Shown here: piece by piece, positions 47,756 to 60,900 of the stretch
How positions within the stretch are numbered: position 1 is the stretch's first letter
How the letters are laid out: each line of letters starts with the position of its first letter
NCBI RefSeq assembly: GCF_031877795.1
Contig: NC_133933.1
Span: 201,001 to 265,000, forward strand
DNA length: 64,000 bases
Source of the DNA: Strix aluco
Lineage: Eukaryota > Chordata > Aves > Strigiformes > Strigidae
Reading direction: 5' to 3'
Notes under the pieces: model-generated
What the model was told of the DNA's origin: nothing
Database searches by the model: none
What the model saw: the letters and a program-made list of their open reading frames with translations, nothing else
Translations under genes and position numbers: made by a program

Positions 47756-49168
47756 GGCTGTCACTGTGATGTGAATTACCAATCTGTTTGCACACCTGGG
47801 TGTGCAAAGCTCTGTTAAGTTTGAAATTCTCGAAAAGAAACACGGGAGAAGATGCCACAGTTGTGCAGGAAATTCCATACTAGATAAGTTGAAGGTAGCA
47901 TTACTCAAGACTTTTGTATTTGTGTTGTGCAATGAAGACAGTGAATGAACAGCCCTATTATTGTCTCTATAGCACTGATTTAATAGAACTTGTGAGAATC
48001 TGCATGGTTGGGCTAGTGAATTTCTGAAACCTCTTACAATTAATCAACAGTTGTAATTGCAGTCGGTTAGTCTGTCACTGATCAGCCTAAAATGTGTTGC
48101 ACTCAGCTGAGTGGTGCTTCATGAGGACCTGTCTGCTGCTCGCCCAGCAGCAAGTTCATCAGTTCTATCCTTTTATAACATGAATGCCAAAATAGCTGAA
48201 ACACATGACATTATGGCTTATGACCAGCCGCTGCAGCCAGGCCTAGGTTGGGAATGGTATCCTGCCCTCGGCTTTGATTCCCAGAACCGCAGCGCTGAGC
48301 CTGTGTTCACGGGGCAGGCTGGCTGCTGCTTGCAGCTCAGGGTAGAGCTTCACCTCTCTTCTGTGCGTGACTCCTTGTGAAGAGCGGTGAAGCAGCCTGA
48401 GATGGCAGTATTTAAACGTTTCGTCGTGCTGTCATTTTACATGCCAGCTTAAGCAGTAATCCTCGCATTCCTGTGACGTGTGGCATTATCTGTGTGCGTT
48501 GTGGCAGCGGATGGTCAGCATGTTTAATAAAGCAGCAGCTACCGACAGGAACAGAATCAAATAACTTGGAAGGTACTATTAAGTCATTTCCAGTCGATCT
48601 TTAGTTACAGGGTGGAGTTGAAGTCGTGGAAATTCTGCCATAGGCTGTAACCGTAGTTGGATCCAGCCCTGTAATGGCACTTTATGCTCTAATTGTCTGA
48701 GAGAACTCTGGCTTTCATCTAGTAGCAAGTTAATGAAATTGCTAAATCAGTGGTTCCAGCCTAACAAAAGGAATGGAGCTGCAGTTTAATATGCATTTCC
48801 CATTTGTAGTAAGTAATGGGAGCAGGACTAAACAGCAGTCTTTGAAAAAGGACACAGCCCTGTCGTTGCATTTCTTTGGCACAAATCAATGGGGATTAAA
48901 CTGTGACCCATGGAAGTTCCTACTAGAACTCTTCTATGAATACAACTGCTGTCACTGCACATGGGAGGGGAAGTGGTTTGTGCAACCACAGAGTGTCTGT
49001 GAAACACTGTGGTTCTAACCAGGGGTGAAAGTGGGGAATCTCTGATACAAAGTGAGTAAACACCAAATGGAATGGCTAATGAACGTAATAGGGCCAAAAT
49101 GTGTGAAGTTTGCTCTAGGAAATCATCCTGTTGAGTAAGTGCTGTCCTGACCAGCATTTTATTTATGT

Positions 49169-49337
49169 TTAACAGTACCTAAAGGGAAAGATCTCCTGGG
49201 AACACTTCGGGTGGTCTCGAATTCCTTCATAGCACACCTCAATGCAGTTGTGCCCGTAGTCTTTCCTCTGCCGCAGGTCCCCCTCCACTTGTCCTGCCAG
49301 AAGGACCTTTTTCATTGTGCAACCTATTTGCCAGTAC
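49169..49337 (-). CDS. candidate last exon of an unrecognised minus-strand gene
   Basis: The minus strand has a strong acceptor (gctctcacctctcctttcag), then one base of a split codon, then 55 codons to TAA (49169-49171). It begins YWQIGCTMKKVLLAGQV, continues RQRKDYGHNCIEVCYEG and ends CSQEIFPFRYC. Cysteines follow the pattern C-x3-C-x9-C-x9-C, which could pair in a small secreted or mitochondrial-type fold; this is inference. AATAAA (49158-49163) lies five bases after the stop, very close. A donor-like TTTAG before gtactg lies just before the stop, so it could be internal. A second frame is open for 33 codons. Confidence 0.38.
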
Positions 49338-50714
49338 CTGAAAGGAGAGGTGAGAGCGATGGGATCATTAAAAAATACTAATCTTTATTTGTTTAGTTTT
49401 TAATGACTCAGAAGAACATGCAGTTTACAGATGCCAAGAAGCAGTTAGGAAGCTGCCTGATGCTCAGGGAAGGTGGATATTGCACAGAGGTTTGGCACTG
49501 ATCTTCTCATTCATGTTCTCTTTAATCTTTCCCCATTCCTCCCTTGACTAGAATGCCTGGAAACAGCTCTAGACAGTGGAATGTCTCTGAAGGTAGTGTG
49601 CAACACAGACACTGGTCTCAGTGGCTCTGTGCTTATTCTTGGGCAGACAACAATACAGAGAAAACAGTAAAACATTTATTCACTGCAAATGTCAATTAAA
49701 ACATTAATAAAATGACAAAGGAGCATGTGGGCAATTCAAGCAGCATTCATCCCACTGCTGAAAATCTGAATAGCTGCTTGATAAGGAAAGTGTCTCACTA
49801 CCTTCCTTTTACGTCTGCATCTGCCAGAACTCCAGTGAGTCCCCTTCAGCCCTGTGCAAAATGATTGTAATGCATGCATACGCCCAGAAAATGCCTCTCG
49901 GAATCGAAGCTGCTCTCCATGATAAACAGTGAATATTGATTTGAACACAAGACATTTGGCTCGAGGAGGTATGGCTTAGCCCAGTCAGCATTTGGCTGAG
50001 GTAACAGAACTGCTGTTAGGGAAGTGGCTTTGCTTGACATGGTTTTGCATCATATTCAGGAGTCTTATCACACGGACAACTAAATTACCTTCAGATGTTC
50101 GTTTGTTCATTGTTTGGGTTCCTTGCATTACTGTGATGAGTTCTACCACAGGGAATGAAATCTAATCAACAAAAACTAAGCCCCCCCTTCCTGTGAATTG
50201 CTGCATGTTGGTACAGTGCATGCTGATGGGGGGACTTTCCAGTAATGGGGGAGTATAAGCTTTGTTCAGTTTAAAAAAAAAAATCCACCTCCAGACTGTG
50301 TTATTGTGAACTTGTAGGGTTGTTCATTTTTTAGCCTAAGCATCAAAATAGTTCTGGAACACAAAATTACAGAAAAATAATTTTGCTTAAATAATTGATA
50401 GTGAATGATTTCATAATGCTTTTTGCATATTTGGGATGCTTTACAATGCTATAAACCATTTTCACCTAGCAATTGCTATTCCTGTCACTGAAATGAGTCA
50501 ATACATTGTGTGTTTACATGATTTATACCAACCGTACATACTACCATTGCAAAGGCCAGATACCCGGACGGTATCCTCATGACCTGTATTTCTAGGCTGA
50601 GTGATTTCTCAGACCATTGGAAGCAAACAGTTTTGGAAGCTTTGGTTCTCCCTAACAGAAATAGCAGAAGGAATTTGCTCGAACAGAATGATGGGCATCT
50701 GTCTCCAGGCATTC

Positions 50715-50820
50715 TGCTAGGACTCAGAAGATCTGTTTGATTCCTAGCTCTGCGCTCCTCCATCCACACACAGTGACTGTCAGCCAGCCAGTTTTTGAGC
50801 CTCAGCACTTCCTCTGTAGG
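50715..50820 (+). repeat. MIR-like SINE fragment
   Basis: GGACTCAGAAGATCTG, then GATTCCTAGCTCTGC, then TGAGCCTCAG and CCTCTGTAG follow the order of the MIR core and tail (recalled consensus: CTGGGTTCGAATCC, GGCTCTGCCAC, TGTGCCTCAGTTTCC). Heavily diverged, so an old copy. Confidence 0.4.
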
Positions 50821-53322
50821 GATGATGCTTTCCTACTTTGCAGGAATCTTGAAAGCTCATCATGAATTTAAGGTACCGAGGCACTATGGTGGCAATATTA
50901 CTAGATCGACTGTGCCAGCCATGCCTGGCTTTAATTAGCTGTGCAGCAAACCTGCTGATGTGGTAAAATGTTCAACAGAGCCAAAATCCAAACCTCGGCA
51001 ACTGTCTCTGAACATTCTAACACTCATCTACAACACTGCCTCCTGATCTCCTAGGTTACAGGAGCTTATGGCACTAATTGGTCAATCAGTCTGCAGCACC
51101 AAGGATGACGTGCATGAGGCTAGAGTATAGCAATTACAGCTTAAGAGATTTTGTAAAGAATTCAGTGAGAACGGACGGTTGGGCGTGTATACAGAGGATT
51201 TAATAAAGCCCTAATAAAGATTCCTATGTTTATTCACACAGACTTCTTGTCTAGCGAGTTACTCTGAAGAAGAGACTCAGGCTGCAGGATTACTGTAAGA
51301 ATTGTATTTGGTAAAGCATGTCTCTTCTGTGACGGAATCATTGGTACAAAACAAATCTTTCAGAGAAGCCAAATCTGCTTGTTCTGTGCACCCCTCGCGT
51401 GCACGTGCCTGCACCTTTACGTGCTGCGGAATTCGTCCTTTGAGCAGGGTAGGTATTTGCCGTGGATCCCACGAATTGCTTTGATGCTTTCTTAGTAGCA
51501 AGTTAAAATAGTGAGTCAGCTAATTGAGCTTGAAAAACAGTTTAATTCTATGGTAGCACATAATGAACCGTCTTTTTTGGTTTTCTTTCAACAATGCTGG
51601 TTCTTGCACTATTCACAGATGTTAAGAAACACATTTTTAAGTGGTCTGTCTAATCTAAAAAAGTGTGGATCCACAACAGATAAATGAATATTAGTTTTGT
51701 GGTCTCTATCAATGGGACTTCCGATTCACTCTGTCTGTGCCTTGTATTACCATTTTCACAAACCATCATACCTATGGCGACAGTTTGCCAAAATGTTTGG
51801 GTATAATTTTTCCTCACAGGCTTAACCTGTAGCAAAGGTCTGGACTAGAAGAAGCATGTCCCAACAAAACAATGCATTGTTTTCTCTGTGCCAGACAATA
51901 CATTCAGAAGGAGAGGAGCAGCCCCCTGCTTCATCAAAAAGGAAACGTGTAAGGGTCAGATGTGGCTGGTGGGGCCTCATGAATAAAGCTGCCCTTCCAA
52001 TAAACGTTTGGGCATGGGGAGAATTCTTGGTGTGAGAAGGCCTCTGCCTTTGGGGTGGTGGCATGGGGCTCTGATGTGGCCTTGCAGTACTGCTTGTTGC
52101 CTGTGCAGAAACAAGTTTGAGTTCATTCTTCCAGGGAGTCTGTAGTAAAACTCTTTAGTACCTATGAGTGCTTCAGGCTTGCTGTGGGAACTCTGGAGCT
52201 GGCTGCTTTCCAGTGCTCCTGCGTTCCTGTTCAGTGTGACCTTCAAAGGAGAAATGGTCGAAGTTAGATTGTTCCCTTGTACACAGGCCTGTTCCCACGG
52301 CGTCAGACTCGGTGTGCCACAGGATGGTCAGCCACTTCACTGGCTTCCTAGTAGCTTTTTATGTGCAACCCCACAACAGGGACAGTCTGGGGCAGGACAG
52401 TGACATTTTGCCGTTCTGATCGCCGCCACGTTCCGTAGTACTCTGCTGAGACAGGGCATGCAGATAATGGATATTTTATTTCAGTACTTTGTGCATATTG
52501 AGCAATATATTTCCCCACTTATGTGTCAGAGCTTGAAAGGACAATCCATTTTTAATGAGCTATACCATGCATAGCTAATGTAGAAACTTAATTTTAGATA
52601 CAGATTTTGGTTTTATGCGTTAGGGAGCCATGTAAATCACTGCTGGCAGTTAGGATGACACAAGCGTGGTGTTCAGTGGTGGCTCAAAGACCCAGGCCCA
52701 GCTGAAGTGGGTCTTCCTGATGCCTGAGTCCTACCTGATAGATAGTGTCAAGTATGAGCTGCTGTATACCTCCAGTTGGCCCATTCTAGAGCCCTTTAAA
52801 GACTCAGTTCCCTGCAGGCAGGGATTAAACCAAATAATCTGAAAGTGATAGTAGCTCTGCAAAGGAAAAGAGGTGCTGCTCTAGCTTGGAATCCAACCTA
52901 TTTGGCCAAATCCTCAAGCCAGTTGATCTTAATGTTCTGGTGGCACAGAGCTTGCATAGAGCTGGCCTAGGGCTTCCAAGGAGTAATTCCATTCGGCTGC
53001 AGCCCAGCCATCTGAGTACTTACCTGCCTGTGTGATAATTTCAGTCTGCTGTGATCACGTCACTGTCAGTGCGTCCCAGAATGTTCAAATATATGGACAA
53101 ATGCAAGAGGTCAAACTCTCAGACAAGCCAGACAAAGAGACAGAAATGCAATAAGAGGAATTTTTCCCAGCTTTGTTTTCTGTTGTATCACACTTGTTTA
53201 CCTGTTTTGCTTACTGTAAAATGACAGTTCTCCTTCCATGCTCTGGACTGCTGGTTTGGGGTGCACGGTAGAGTTCTTCTGTTTCTCATAATTCTGTTTT
53301 TATTTTTTGCATTACTTTTCAG
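50821..53322. other. region without a convincing gene
   Basis: Short frames only, no splice pairs that stand out. Confidence 0.4.
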
Positions 53323-53463
53323 CAGTCAAGGAGAATTTTAAAGTGCTACGTTTATGCTGATTGCAAGTGGCAGAACAATACCACCAAGGCCTCTGTGCCC
53401 CAGGAAATCACTGAGGCCCTTCATGGCTGGCAAATCTATTCATCTAGAAGCACCTTTTTGTAA
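53323..53463 (+). CDS. candidate last exon of an unrecognised plus-strand gene
   Basis: The acceptor is strong (ttttttgcattacttttcag) and followed by a tandem CAG, so either of two AGs could be used. The frame starts in phase 0 and stays open for 46 codons to TAA at 53461: RRILKCYVYADCKWQNNTT, then PQEITEALHGWQIYSS. An N-glycosylation-type NNTT site is present. ATTAAA occurs about 90 nt later as a possible poly(A) signal. No family recognised. Confidence 0.32.
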   Translation, partial: QSRRILKCYVYADCKWQNNTTKASVPQEITEALHGWQIYSSRSTFL

Positions 53464-54549
53464 TGTTCTCCTTCCCATGCCGGTTGTTTATTCATGCATC
53501 AACAATGAGGAGCAGTTGAAGGTGAGCTTAGTCTTGCACTTGTAGCATATTAAAATTAAAGAGCTGTGCTTCCAAGAATTGCACTCCCGTCCCTCAAACC
53601 AAAAAGAAAGACCTGAGCAAAGTGCAGCAGGAGATAAGATATGAAGCTCATTCTACTCAAGTAATTAAACACAGATATTCACAAGGTCAAAAGGCACCTG
53701 GGTATATTACAAGAAAAGCCTACATGGAATGGCTTCTTCTCTTGAGCAGGTTCCTGTGGATTAGAATGATATGAAGCCTTATCAATCAAAGCAAAGATGA
53801 ATATGGCTGAGAATGAACCACTGGTCAGAGTGCACTTCTGGTTTGAATTCAGCAAAGGGTAAAAACTGTGTTACACGCTTAGATCAGTGAAACGGCGTGG
53901 CAGCTTGCTTAGACCTTAAAGAAAACGACTGTCGAAGTCACTGAGAGTCTTTAGTGATGCTGGCGAGGTTGTGTCCCCAAGATGAGCGTCACCATGCTAG
54001 CCGTACAGGAGCGCCACAAGATGCCTGTGGAGCAGTGCAGCAGGGCCTGTGACAGGGGAGTGAGCAGTGTGGGTACCTGGGCGGGTACAGGCAGTGGAGC
54101 AGCACTGAAACTACTCAAAGCCAGCAGAGAGGGAAATGTGCAGAGGAGGGGACAGCACATTCCTGGGAGCGTTCTAGCAAAGGTACTGGGGCAAACTCAA
54201 ACCTGAACTAAGTGGGAGTGACTCACCTGGACTTCAGTGGGGGCTGAAGCTGTTGAGACTTGCGCAGAGTTTGGTCCAGTTTAGCATGAATTATTTTCTT
54301 GGGCAGGGATGAGAGCATCTCAGTTTGCCCAAGGAGTGTTTTTCGTTGCAAGAAGCTTCTTGTTCCAACTCTTGAGATTTCCCACAGTGCCAGCTGAGTT
54401 CAAGGCACTTCAGGATCCCTAAGGCACCGCTCTTGAGTGTCAAGGAGAATAAGGATCTGAGGGCAGTAAGCAGCGTTTAGAGGAACAACACATACTCGAC
54501 TTTGTTATCGTAAATTATCCCATATCCTTCCTACAACACAACTTGCCAG

Positions 54550-54648
54550 GCCATCCAGATACATCTGCAGGGTAAACACATGTCCATAATAATTGAGTGC
54601 TTATGCTCTGCTTTGTTAAGCCCTCTACTAGTTCAAAAGTCAGTGGAG
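54550..54648 (+). CDS. candidate internal exon, 99 nt
   Basis: Acceptor (tccttcctacaacacaacttgccag region) and perfect donor (GTGGAG before gtaagt) enclose 33 codons with phase 0 at both ends: AIQIHLQGKHMSIIIECLCS, then ALLSPLLVQKSVE. The central part is hydrophobic. A CpG cluster lies 300 bp further on. It lies downstream of the candidate last exon at 53323, so they would be different transcripts. Confidence 0.32.
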
Positions 54649-54939
54649 GTAAGTAATAGATCCTGGAGCCAAGTGGGATGATTGTGTACTCATTTACATT
54701 TCAATGTCCGCATTGCTCTTCCAGTTCACAGCTCTTTTACGGCAGTGTTGATGATATCTGGGCACTAGGAACAAAGTGGCAGGTCTGCGTGCTAAGCTCT
54801 TTCTGTGACAATTAAAAATCACAGCCCTTTGAATTACGTGGGACCCTTGAAAACCTTATCTTCCGAGCTGTGAAGCTCCAGAGGCGCTAAGCACTGACAG
54901 CCTTGCTGCTGTGTCCTGTCCTCCAGCCTCCACCTACTT

Positions 54940-55080
54940 TGTCCCTTTTGCGTCCTTAAAGCCCGTGTGCGCAGTGGCCTCCGCGGTGCAGCCGCTGCTG
55001 CCCCGCAGAAGGAGGTTCCGTCCGGGTCGTGGGAGGAGTAGTCAGAGCGCTTAAATGACAGGTCTGTGCTGAATATCCGT
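54940..55080. promoter_or_regulatory. CpG cluster
   Basis: Roughly ten CpG in 140 bp (gcgtcc, gtgcgc, ccgcgg, gccgct, ccgtccgggtcgtgg). It could be a small promoter; direction unknown. Confidence 0.35.
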
Positions 55081-55499
55081 AATGAGCAGAGATTCCCATG
55101 CAAGGAGTGGCAAAACCCTATGAAACTGAGATAAATTGATTAGTAGGGCTTACTGCTAACGTTAGACAAATTAACTTTCAACATTGGGCTTGGCCTTTAC
55201 CAGTCTCAAAGGAGCTGTATGTGCATGCTAACACCATAACCTTCAAAGCCTGCAGAGCAGTGTTACTAGTTCTGATGAGTAAGGGGTCACTTCGTCGCTG
55301 AAAATGCTGCAGAGCTTGCGAGCAACGGTGTGCTGCCGTGGTGCTCCCTCGGCAAGGAAGTGCAGGAGCGTAACGGGCAAATGCAGTGCTCCTGTGTGGT
55401 GACGGGACATCTCGCTGCAATTGCTTTGGAGGGACGAAGAGGGGCTTGGGAGGCTCGGAGCAGTCAGGCAAGGGACAGGCAGGATAGGGTGTGGAGAGC

Positions 55500-56820
55500 T
55501 CTTAACCGTTTCCTAAGTGTTTGCCTGACCGTGGATGTGTGATTTATTGTGCCTAAGCCTAAGTGGAGGGTACAGGAGTTTCAGAGCTTTGTGTTCCAGA
55601 GCAGCAACAGATGGGGCTAGAAGGAGTCACAGCCAGGTCCAGGTCCACACAGGACATTCACATTGCTTGAGCCCACACATCCTTCCACCTTTGAATTAGG
55701 AACGAAAGGCCTGCTTTAAATTGCTAGGCCATGTTTCCACCAACTCTGCTGTTGCTTAGAATAGCCATAGTTTTTTGCTCAGCTGGCTGCTTATGGGTTA
55801 AACATCATTTACACTCATTTCTTTCTCTTATGACTGTAAGAATAACTCAGTCTTCTCCATTAGACAGTTCTTGGATATTAATTGCAGGTTTATTAGCTTG
55901 CTCAGAAGTGTTCATTGTTTGCACAGCTGAGCTGTGTATCTCAGGAGAAGATAAATAAATGTTCTTGTCCTAGGAAATGTCAGTGACAAGCTTTGAGGCT
56001 TAGCAATCAATTTACGTAGGTTCTTTTCAGAAGAGGGAAGGCAGGGCATTTGGTTTTAGTTAAGGAGAATCCTTTCTGGCATCACTGGAGGTGGGCAAAA
56101 GAGCAGTTTGATGTGAGAGCCTCAGGGCCTGCCTTTGAGCTGTGGAAAAATACCCTAAAGAGGTTGACATGGCTGAACATTTCCTGAACAGAGCTGCAAG
56201 GGAGGAGAGCATCTGGTGGAATTAATTGCCTGGAATTTTTCTGAGGTGATGGCTGAGTGTGAATAGCTGCAGTAGAGCAGAGATCAGAAGGGTAGAACAG
56301 GTTTTGTTTTTTCAGCAAAAAATGTAATTGGTAAAGCACCTCAGAAACTCAAAGTAAAAGCCACATGCAGAGCCTATCTTCAGACCCTGATATCTCACAA
56401 AAGGCTTCAGCTGCTAAGAAAACATACTATAGAAAATCCAGGTAGCTGTGCCAATAAATGAGAGATACACTGGCTGAGACTCCCAATTCCCCTTTTTCAG
56501 TAGCTTATAAATGTTAAATTTGAACTCTTCATACTCAAGTATCTTGCCCTGTATGTCGGGCTCAAGTTGAACTTGCTTTTGCTGTGGGTTTTTCAACTTT
56601 CAACTAAAGCACTTCAGCTCTTTCTCACAACAAACTGTGTCCCCTGTTATGTGATTTTTTTTTTTAATGCATTGGTTAAACTTTATTGACTTGCTGCTTA
56701 GGAAGGCAGTTACCACAGACGTGTGGTTTGCCACTTGTGTGAAAGTAGCCTGATTTAGTCATTGTAAAACCTCAGAAAACCTGTCACACCATCTACCAAG
56801 GAGAGACTTCTTGGAGTTTG
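55500..56820. other. intergenic region, nothing identified
   Basis: Mixed composition, no convincing exon; a short T run near 56659. Confidence 0.45.
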
Positions 56821-57281
56821 TCAGCTAAAGTCAGGGAAGAGTCTGTCAGCACTGAGCGTGTTCTGGCACAGGCCCACCTCTGAGCAGACCTTCATGGCAG
56901 TTCTTCCTCCTGCTGATGAGCAAAAGCCGTGCGTTACAAAGTGCAGGGAAACACCGTTTCCTGTCCTCTCACTGATTCCCCGTCTGCTACGCTGGCTGTG
57001 GGAAGCAGGAAGAGAAAGCAGACTGATCTTAGTTGGGAGGTGGCAATAACGGGGAAGGAGACCTAATCCGAGAAGTAGGTAAGGGACTGAGCTGTGGCAC
57101 AGGTGGGTGCAGAGCTGGGATTTAGGACCAGCACTGGTTCTCCAGGAGGGGTAAAATCCAGAGCCAAAGGTCAGCAGAGGGAAGAATCTGGGACTGGGAC
57201 AGAGAAAGGCAGGAGAGGAATTGGGTTGAGGAGAACCAGGGGAAGGAGCATCTAAAAAACATTGAAATGCTGTCCCCACAG

Positions 57282-57425
57282 AACTGTGTGGTGCTGCCGT
57301 GCCATCAGGAGGGACCTGTGAAGCCCCAGGTGGTGGGTAACTCCTCCCCTGCTCGAGGCTCGGCCTTCTTTCCAGCGCTGCCGCTGCCGGAGGCTCTTCC
57401 TGGGACCCCGCTGAGCGTTGTGCCT
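57282..57425 (+). CDS. candidate internal exon, 144 nt
   Basis: Acceptor (gaaatgctgtccccacag) and donor (GTGCCT before gtgagt) both match consensus, and the 48 codons between are in phase 0 at both ends. It reads NCVVLPCHQEGPVKPQVVG, then a Pro/Ala/Leu-rich tail (FFPALPLPEALPGTPLS). GC content is higher than nearby. The opposite strand carries a 291-codon frame across the same bases, so one of the two is a shadow. Confidence 0.32.
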
Positions 57426-57999
57426 GTGAGTACTCACAACCGCCATCAATTCGCTGATGTGGGGAGGCACTTGGATATGTGTCGTGCTGGATGCAGTTCG
57501 AGGTTTGGATGGTGTCTGATGAAAAAGGCCTCCGATGACTCACTGAGTGAAAGCTGCAAGACTGAGCACTGAGGGGGAAATGGCCTGACCCAGAGGGGAC
57601 AGGCAGTTTGAGAGCCCAACCGAGGCTGCTCTTGGGGAGCTGGTGTTCATGAAGGACAGCAAGTAGCCAGGCATGAAGGAAACAGAGAGGTTTCATGGAG
57701 CCTGAGCCTAGATAAACAGGTAGAGATTGGAGGCTGAAAACTGAGGATTGACTGTGAGAGCTAGGAAGCAGTGGGCTGTCTTAGTTGTGAGCACCAGGGA
57801 AAAAAAAACCCAAAACCTAGCAAAGAGATGAGAAATGCAGTGTGAAGAACAGAAAGGCAGGCATCAAGTAATATGTAGACAACGAGGAGAAAACAGAGTA
57901 TCTACTCATTGCTATTGGGGACTGCTCTTCCTGGAAACAGAAAGAAGGCTGGGGCACAATGGAAAAAATAGTGTGTAACAGTTCATGATACAAAGAAGG

Positions 58000-60900
58000 C
58001 TGAGCTAAAATTGCGCAAGCAGCTCTTCATCTGCGGAGGTGGGAGAGGATGCTGAAAAGTGAAATTAAAGTCAGAGGAGTGGTTTGGTAATTTTTTTTTT
58101 CCTGAGGGTTTTTTTGTTTTCAACAAGGGAGGATAAGTAATCACTGCAACAATGTAATAGAGTACATAATGAATAACTAATGAATTCTCTGCTCCTTGGA
58201 ACCTTCTAGGAAGACAAACCTAACCAAGACGTAATCCAGTTTATCCAGAATTTATTGCTGGGGAAGGAAATTATGATGGGGGACATTGTGGCCTATGTAA
58301 AAGGGGCAGTCATGCATTTATTCCTAGTTGTGAAGGCCCTGATCCTTAAGTTCTGGCATTTCTATGTGTGGTGTGCTTGACCACAACTTTAGTGCTGTTC
58401 CTTTTAGTCAGGTTTGCATGTGGAGCTGTAGAAAGGAGCCGAAAAGCTGTTACTGACTGGGTGGCAGCGCAGTCAGTTGTATTGGCTCCTGTCTGCTGCA
58501 CAGGCGTGGCCTGGCAGCGTGAGCATCACAAGAAAAGCCAGCAGAGGGGTCATTTGGGTAGGGCCCAAATCTCTCCTGGAGTTCCAGGGTCGACAGGGAC
58601 CAGATTATGCTGGATGCTTTTGGCTCTGTGCCTGCCTAGTCCCACTTCCAGCCTTCCTGGTATGAATCGGCTGCTGAGAGGAAGCTGGTCCTGACTTTCA
58701 GGTCAATGCTTGTCCCTCGTGGCAATGAAGTTCCCCTGCAGCCCAGACGTAGGCAGAAATGATGTGACAAAGGAACAGGGGGAAGAATAGGAAAGGTTGG
58801 TGGAAGGGAAGGAAACCTCATTTTTCTTCCAAACATGAGCGTTATATTGGAGGCTTGAAATAGGTCTGGATGAATAAATGAAATAATTGAAGCCACTGGA
58901 AAATGTGTGCTCTGAGCAGTGGTGTCACAGCAGGCATCTGCAAGTGTTTTTCCACACTGTGCAGTGCCTCTACGTGGATCTTTTCGTGCAGGCAAACGTG
59001 GGGCTCGTGCGCAGGTTGGGGAGCAGCCGCAGAGCGTGCAGGCAGAGTCTGCCACTGCCAGCTGAGCCCGTGCCATTTACAGTGCTGACTGCTGAGAGAT
59101 CAGCACCTCTTGAGCTGGTTGCAAGGCCTTCTGCGTCTGGATAGCACCGTTCTGCTGCTGGTTGTCATTGCCATGGTGTAGTTAAAGATGTGGAAAATTA
59201 GAACAGAATATAACGTCCTGTCAATGCTGAACTGCCATCTAGGTTGAGCTCCTTATTGCTGCGATCTGGTACCAAGTGGGGCATCCCTGCCCTAGTGCAC
59301 ATTTCTAACCTGCTCTGCCTGAGTCTGTGGTGGGAGGAAGATTTCTGTTGTTTATAAAAACTGCAAATGCATTTGGCAGGAGGATCTCCTCTCTTTTCCT
59401 TTCTCCTCTCCTTCCTCCTACTGCATCCAATTCTCTTCCCCCTCCCTCCCACGCATTCTGCTTGGGAGCAAGCTGCTCCTGGGAGGGGATGAGGCCTCCC
59501 CATCCCCAGCACCCATCTGGGGCGGGTAGGCACTGGGGCTGCCAGCAGCCCGTGGCCCAGGGTGCAGGCAGCTGGCCAGCTCCCTGCCTGCCTCTGCCCT
59601 CCTGCTGTGGCTGGAGGAGCAGGGAAGAGGGAGTGCAGATGGGAGAAGGTGCGTGCCTTCCAGCCTACAGTCCTCTCTGGGGCTGCAGCATAAACCCTGG
59701 TGTTTGGTGTTCTGGAAAGAGGTGGGAAGTCCACAGCTCAGGCTGTGTCTTGGGTGGAGCCCCGCTGGCCCTGCAGCGTGGGAAGCAGGCCAGTGGGCTG
59801 GGGCCAGATCCCGTGGCCTCTGCTATCTCCTGGCATGGAGGGCTCTGCTCCTCCCAGCTCTTGCAGCCAGCATATGCCGCTCCCTCGCTGCACTCACAGT
59901 AAACAGGAATGGTTTTGTGTAAATCCAGTAGAATCTAGTCTCAATCTTAAAAGAGATATCTACTGAACTTCTATGAAAAGATATCCTGATTTCTGCAAAA
60001 CCTGGGTGGGTGTTCAGCACAGGCCTGCTCCCCACAGCTTGTTCACTGATGTCATCAGGTATTGGAGAGATCCTCAGCTGGTGCAAAACTGCTCCATTGC
60101 CCAGAATGAAGCCACGGCAATAAAAATCTGAGGGGTGTCAATACAGTAGGAAAATCTGACCATCCTGATTTACGTTCTGCCACCATCTGGGCTGGATTTG
60201 AGGGCAAACTTTCAGATTTAGAACAGTTGAAGAGGTGCATAGAGAAGGAAGGGAACGTTGTGCAGGCTGTGACTGAAGGTCTGTCAAAATAAGCATCTCA
60301 AACACAGGTCGGGGTGCGCCCTAGGGCTGGGAGGTAGTCTAAGCAGTCCTCTGGGATCATTTCCACTCCTATTTTTCTTGTGAGTTCAAGGCACTGGAAA
60401 GGCAAACTCTTTTCTTTCTCCACAGTGGCAGTTTTCTGAAGAGATATACCATGAAAAGCAGCTGAGAAATGGTAGGCTGTCACCTGAGAGAGTCTCTCTC
60501 CCTCTTAGCTATTTTGGATTCCAGATAATTCCATCTGTATGCACACATGAAAAAGATTCTGTCCTAAGAAATTGGATGAGATTACCGAGTCCAGCCAGCA
60601 TTCTGAATTCATATTTGCAGATCTTGGAGGGTTCTCTCCGTGACACATGCGTTCAAAGCCAACCAAGCACACAAACGTTTTGCAGAACACATAATAAGTG
60701 TCTTATAATAATTTCTTCATGCACGGTCTTAAGCGTGACAAAAATCTTACTCCTTTTTAGTATGGGCAAGGTGTTAATATTCTTGGCTGACTGGCAACCT
60801 ACAAAATACCTTTGACATCTAGCTTGGCTGTGTTTCTTGTTGGATCTGCCAAGCATTCTTTAGATGTCAAGGTCTGGGATTTATATGCTGGGAAGCGCAT

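Larger units (their letters stand above)
43800..49168. other. region without a convincing gene
   Basis: Apart from the repeats listed separately, only isolated frames such as 48773-49018 (plus, 81 codons) are present, with no paired splice sites. Confidence 0.4.

Noticed and set aside
56821-57696. Longest frame in the window, 291 codons on the minus strand
   Set aside because: The plus strand is purine-rich here, which removes stops from the complement. The translation is Ser/Pro/Cys/His-rich without a domain, and a better exon model lies on the plus strand.
59198-59902. Overlapping 178- and 191-codon frames on opposite strands
   Set aside because: Open frames on both strands in GC-rich, skewed sequence point to composition, not coding.
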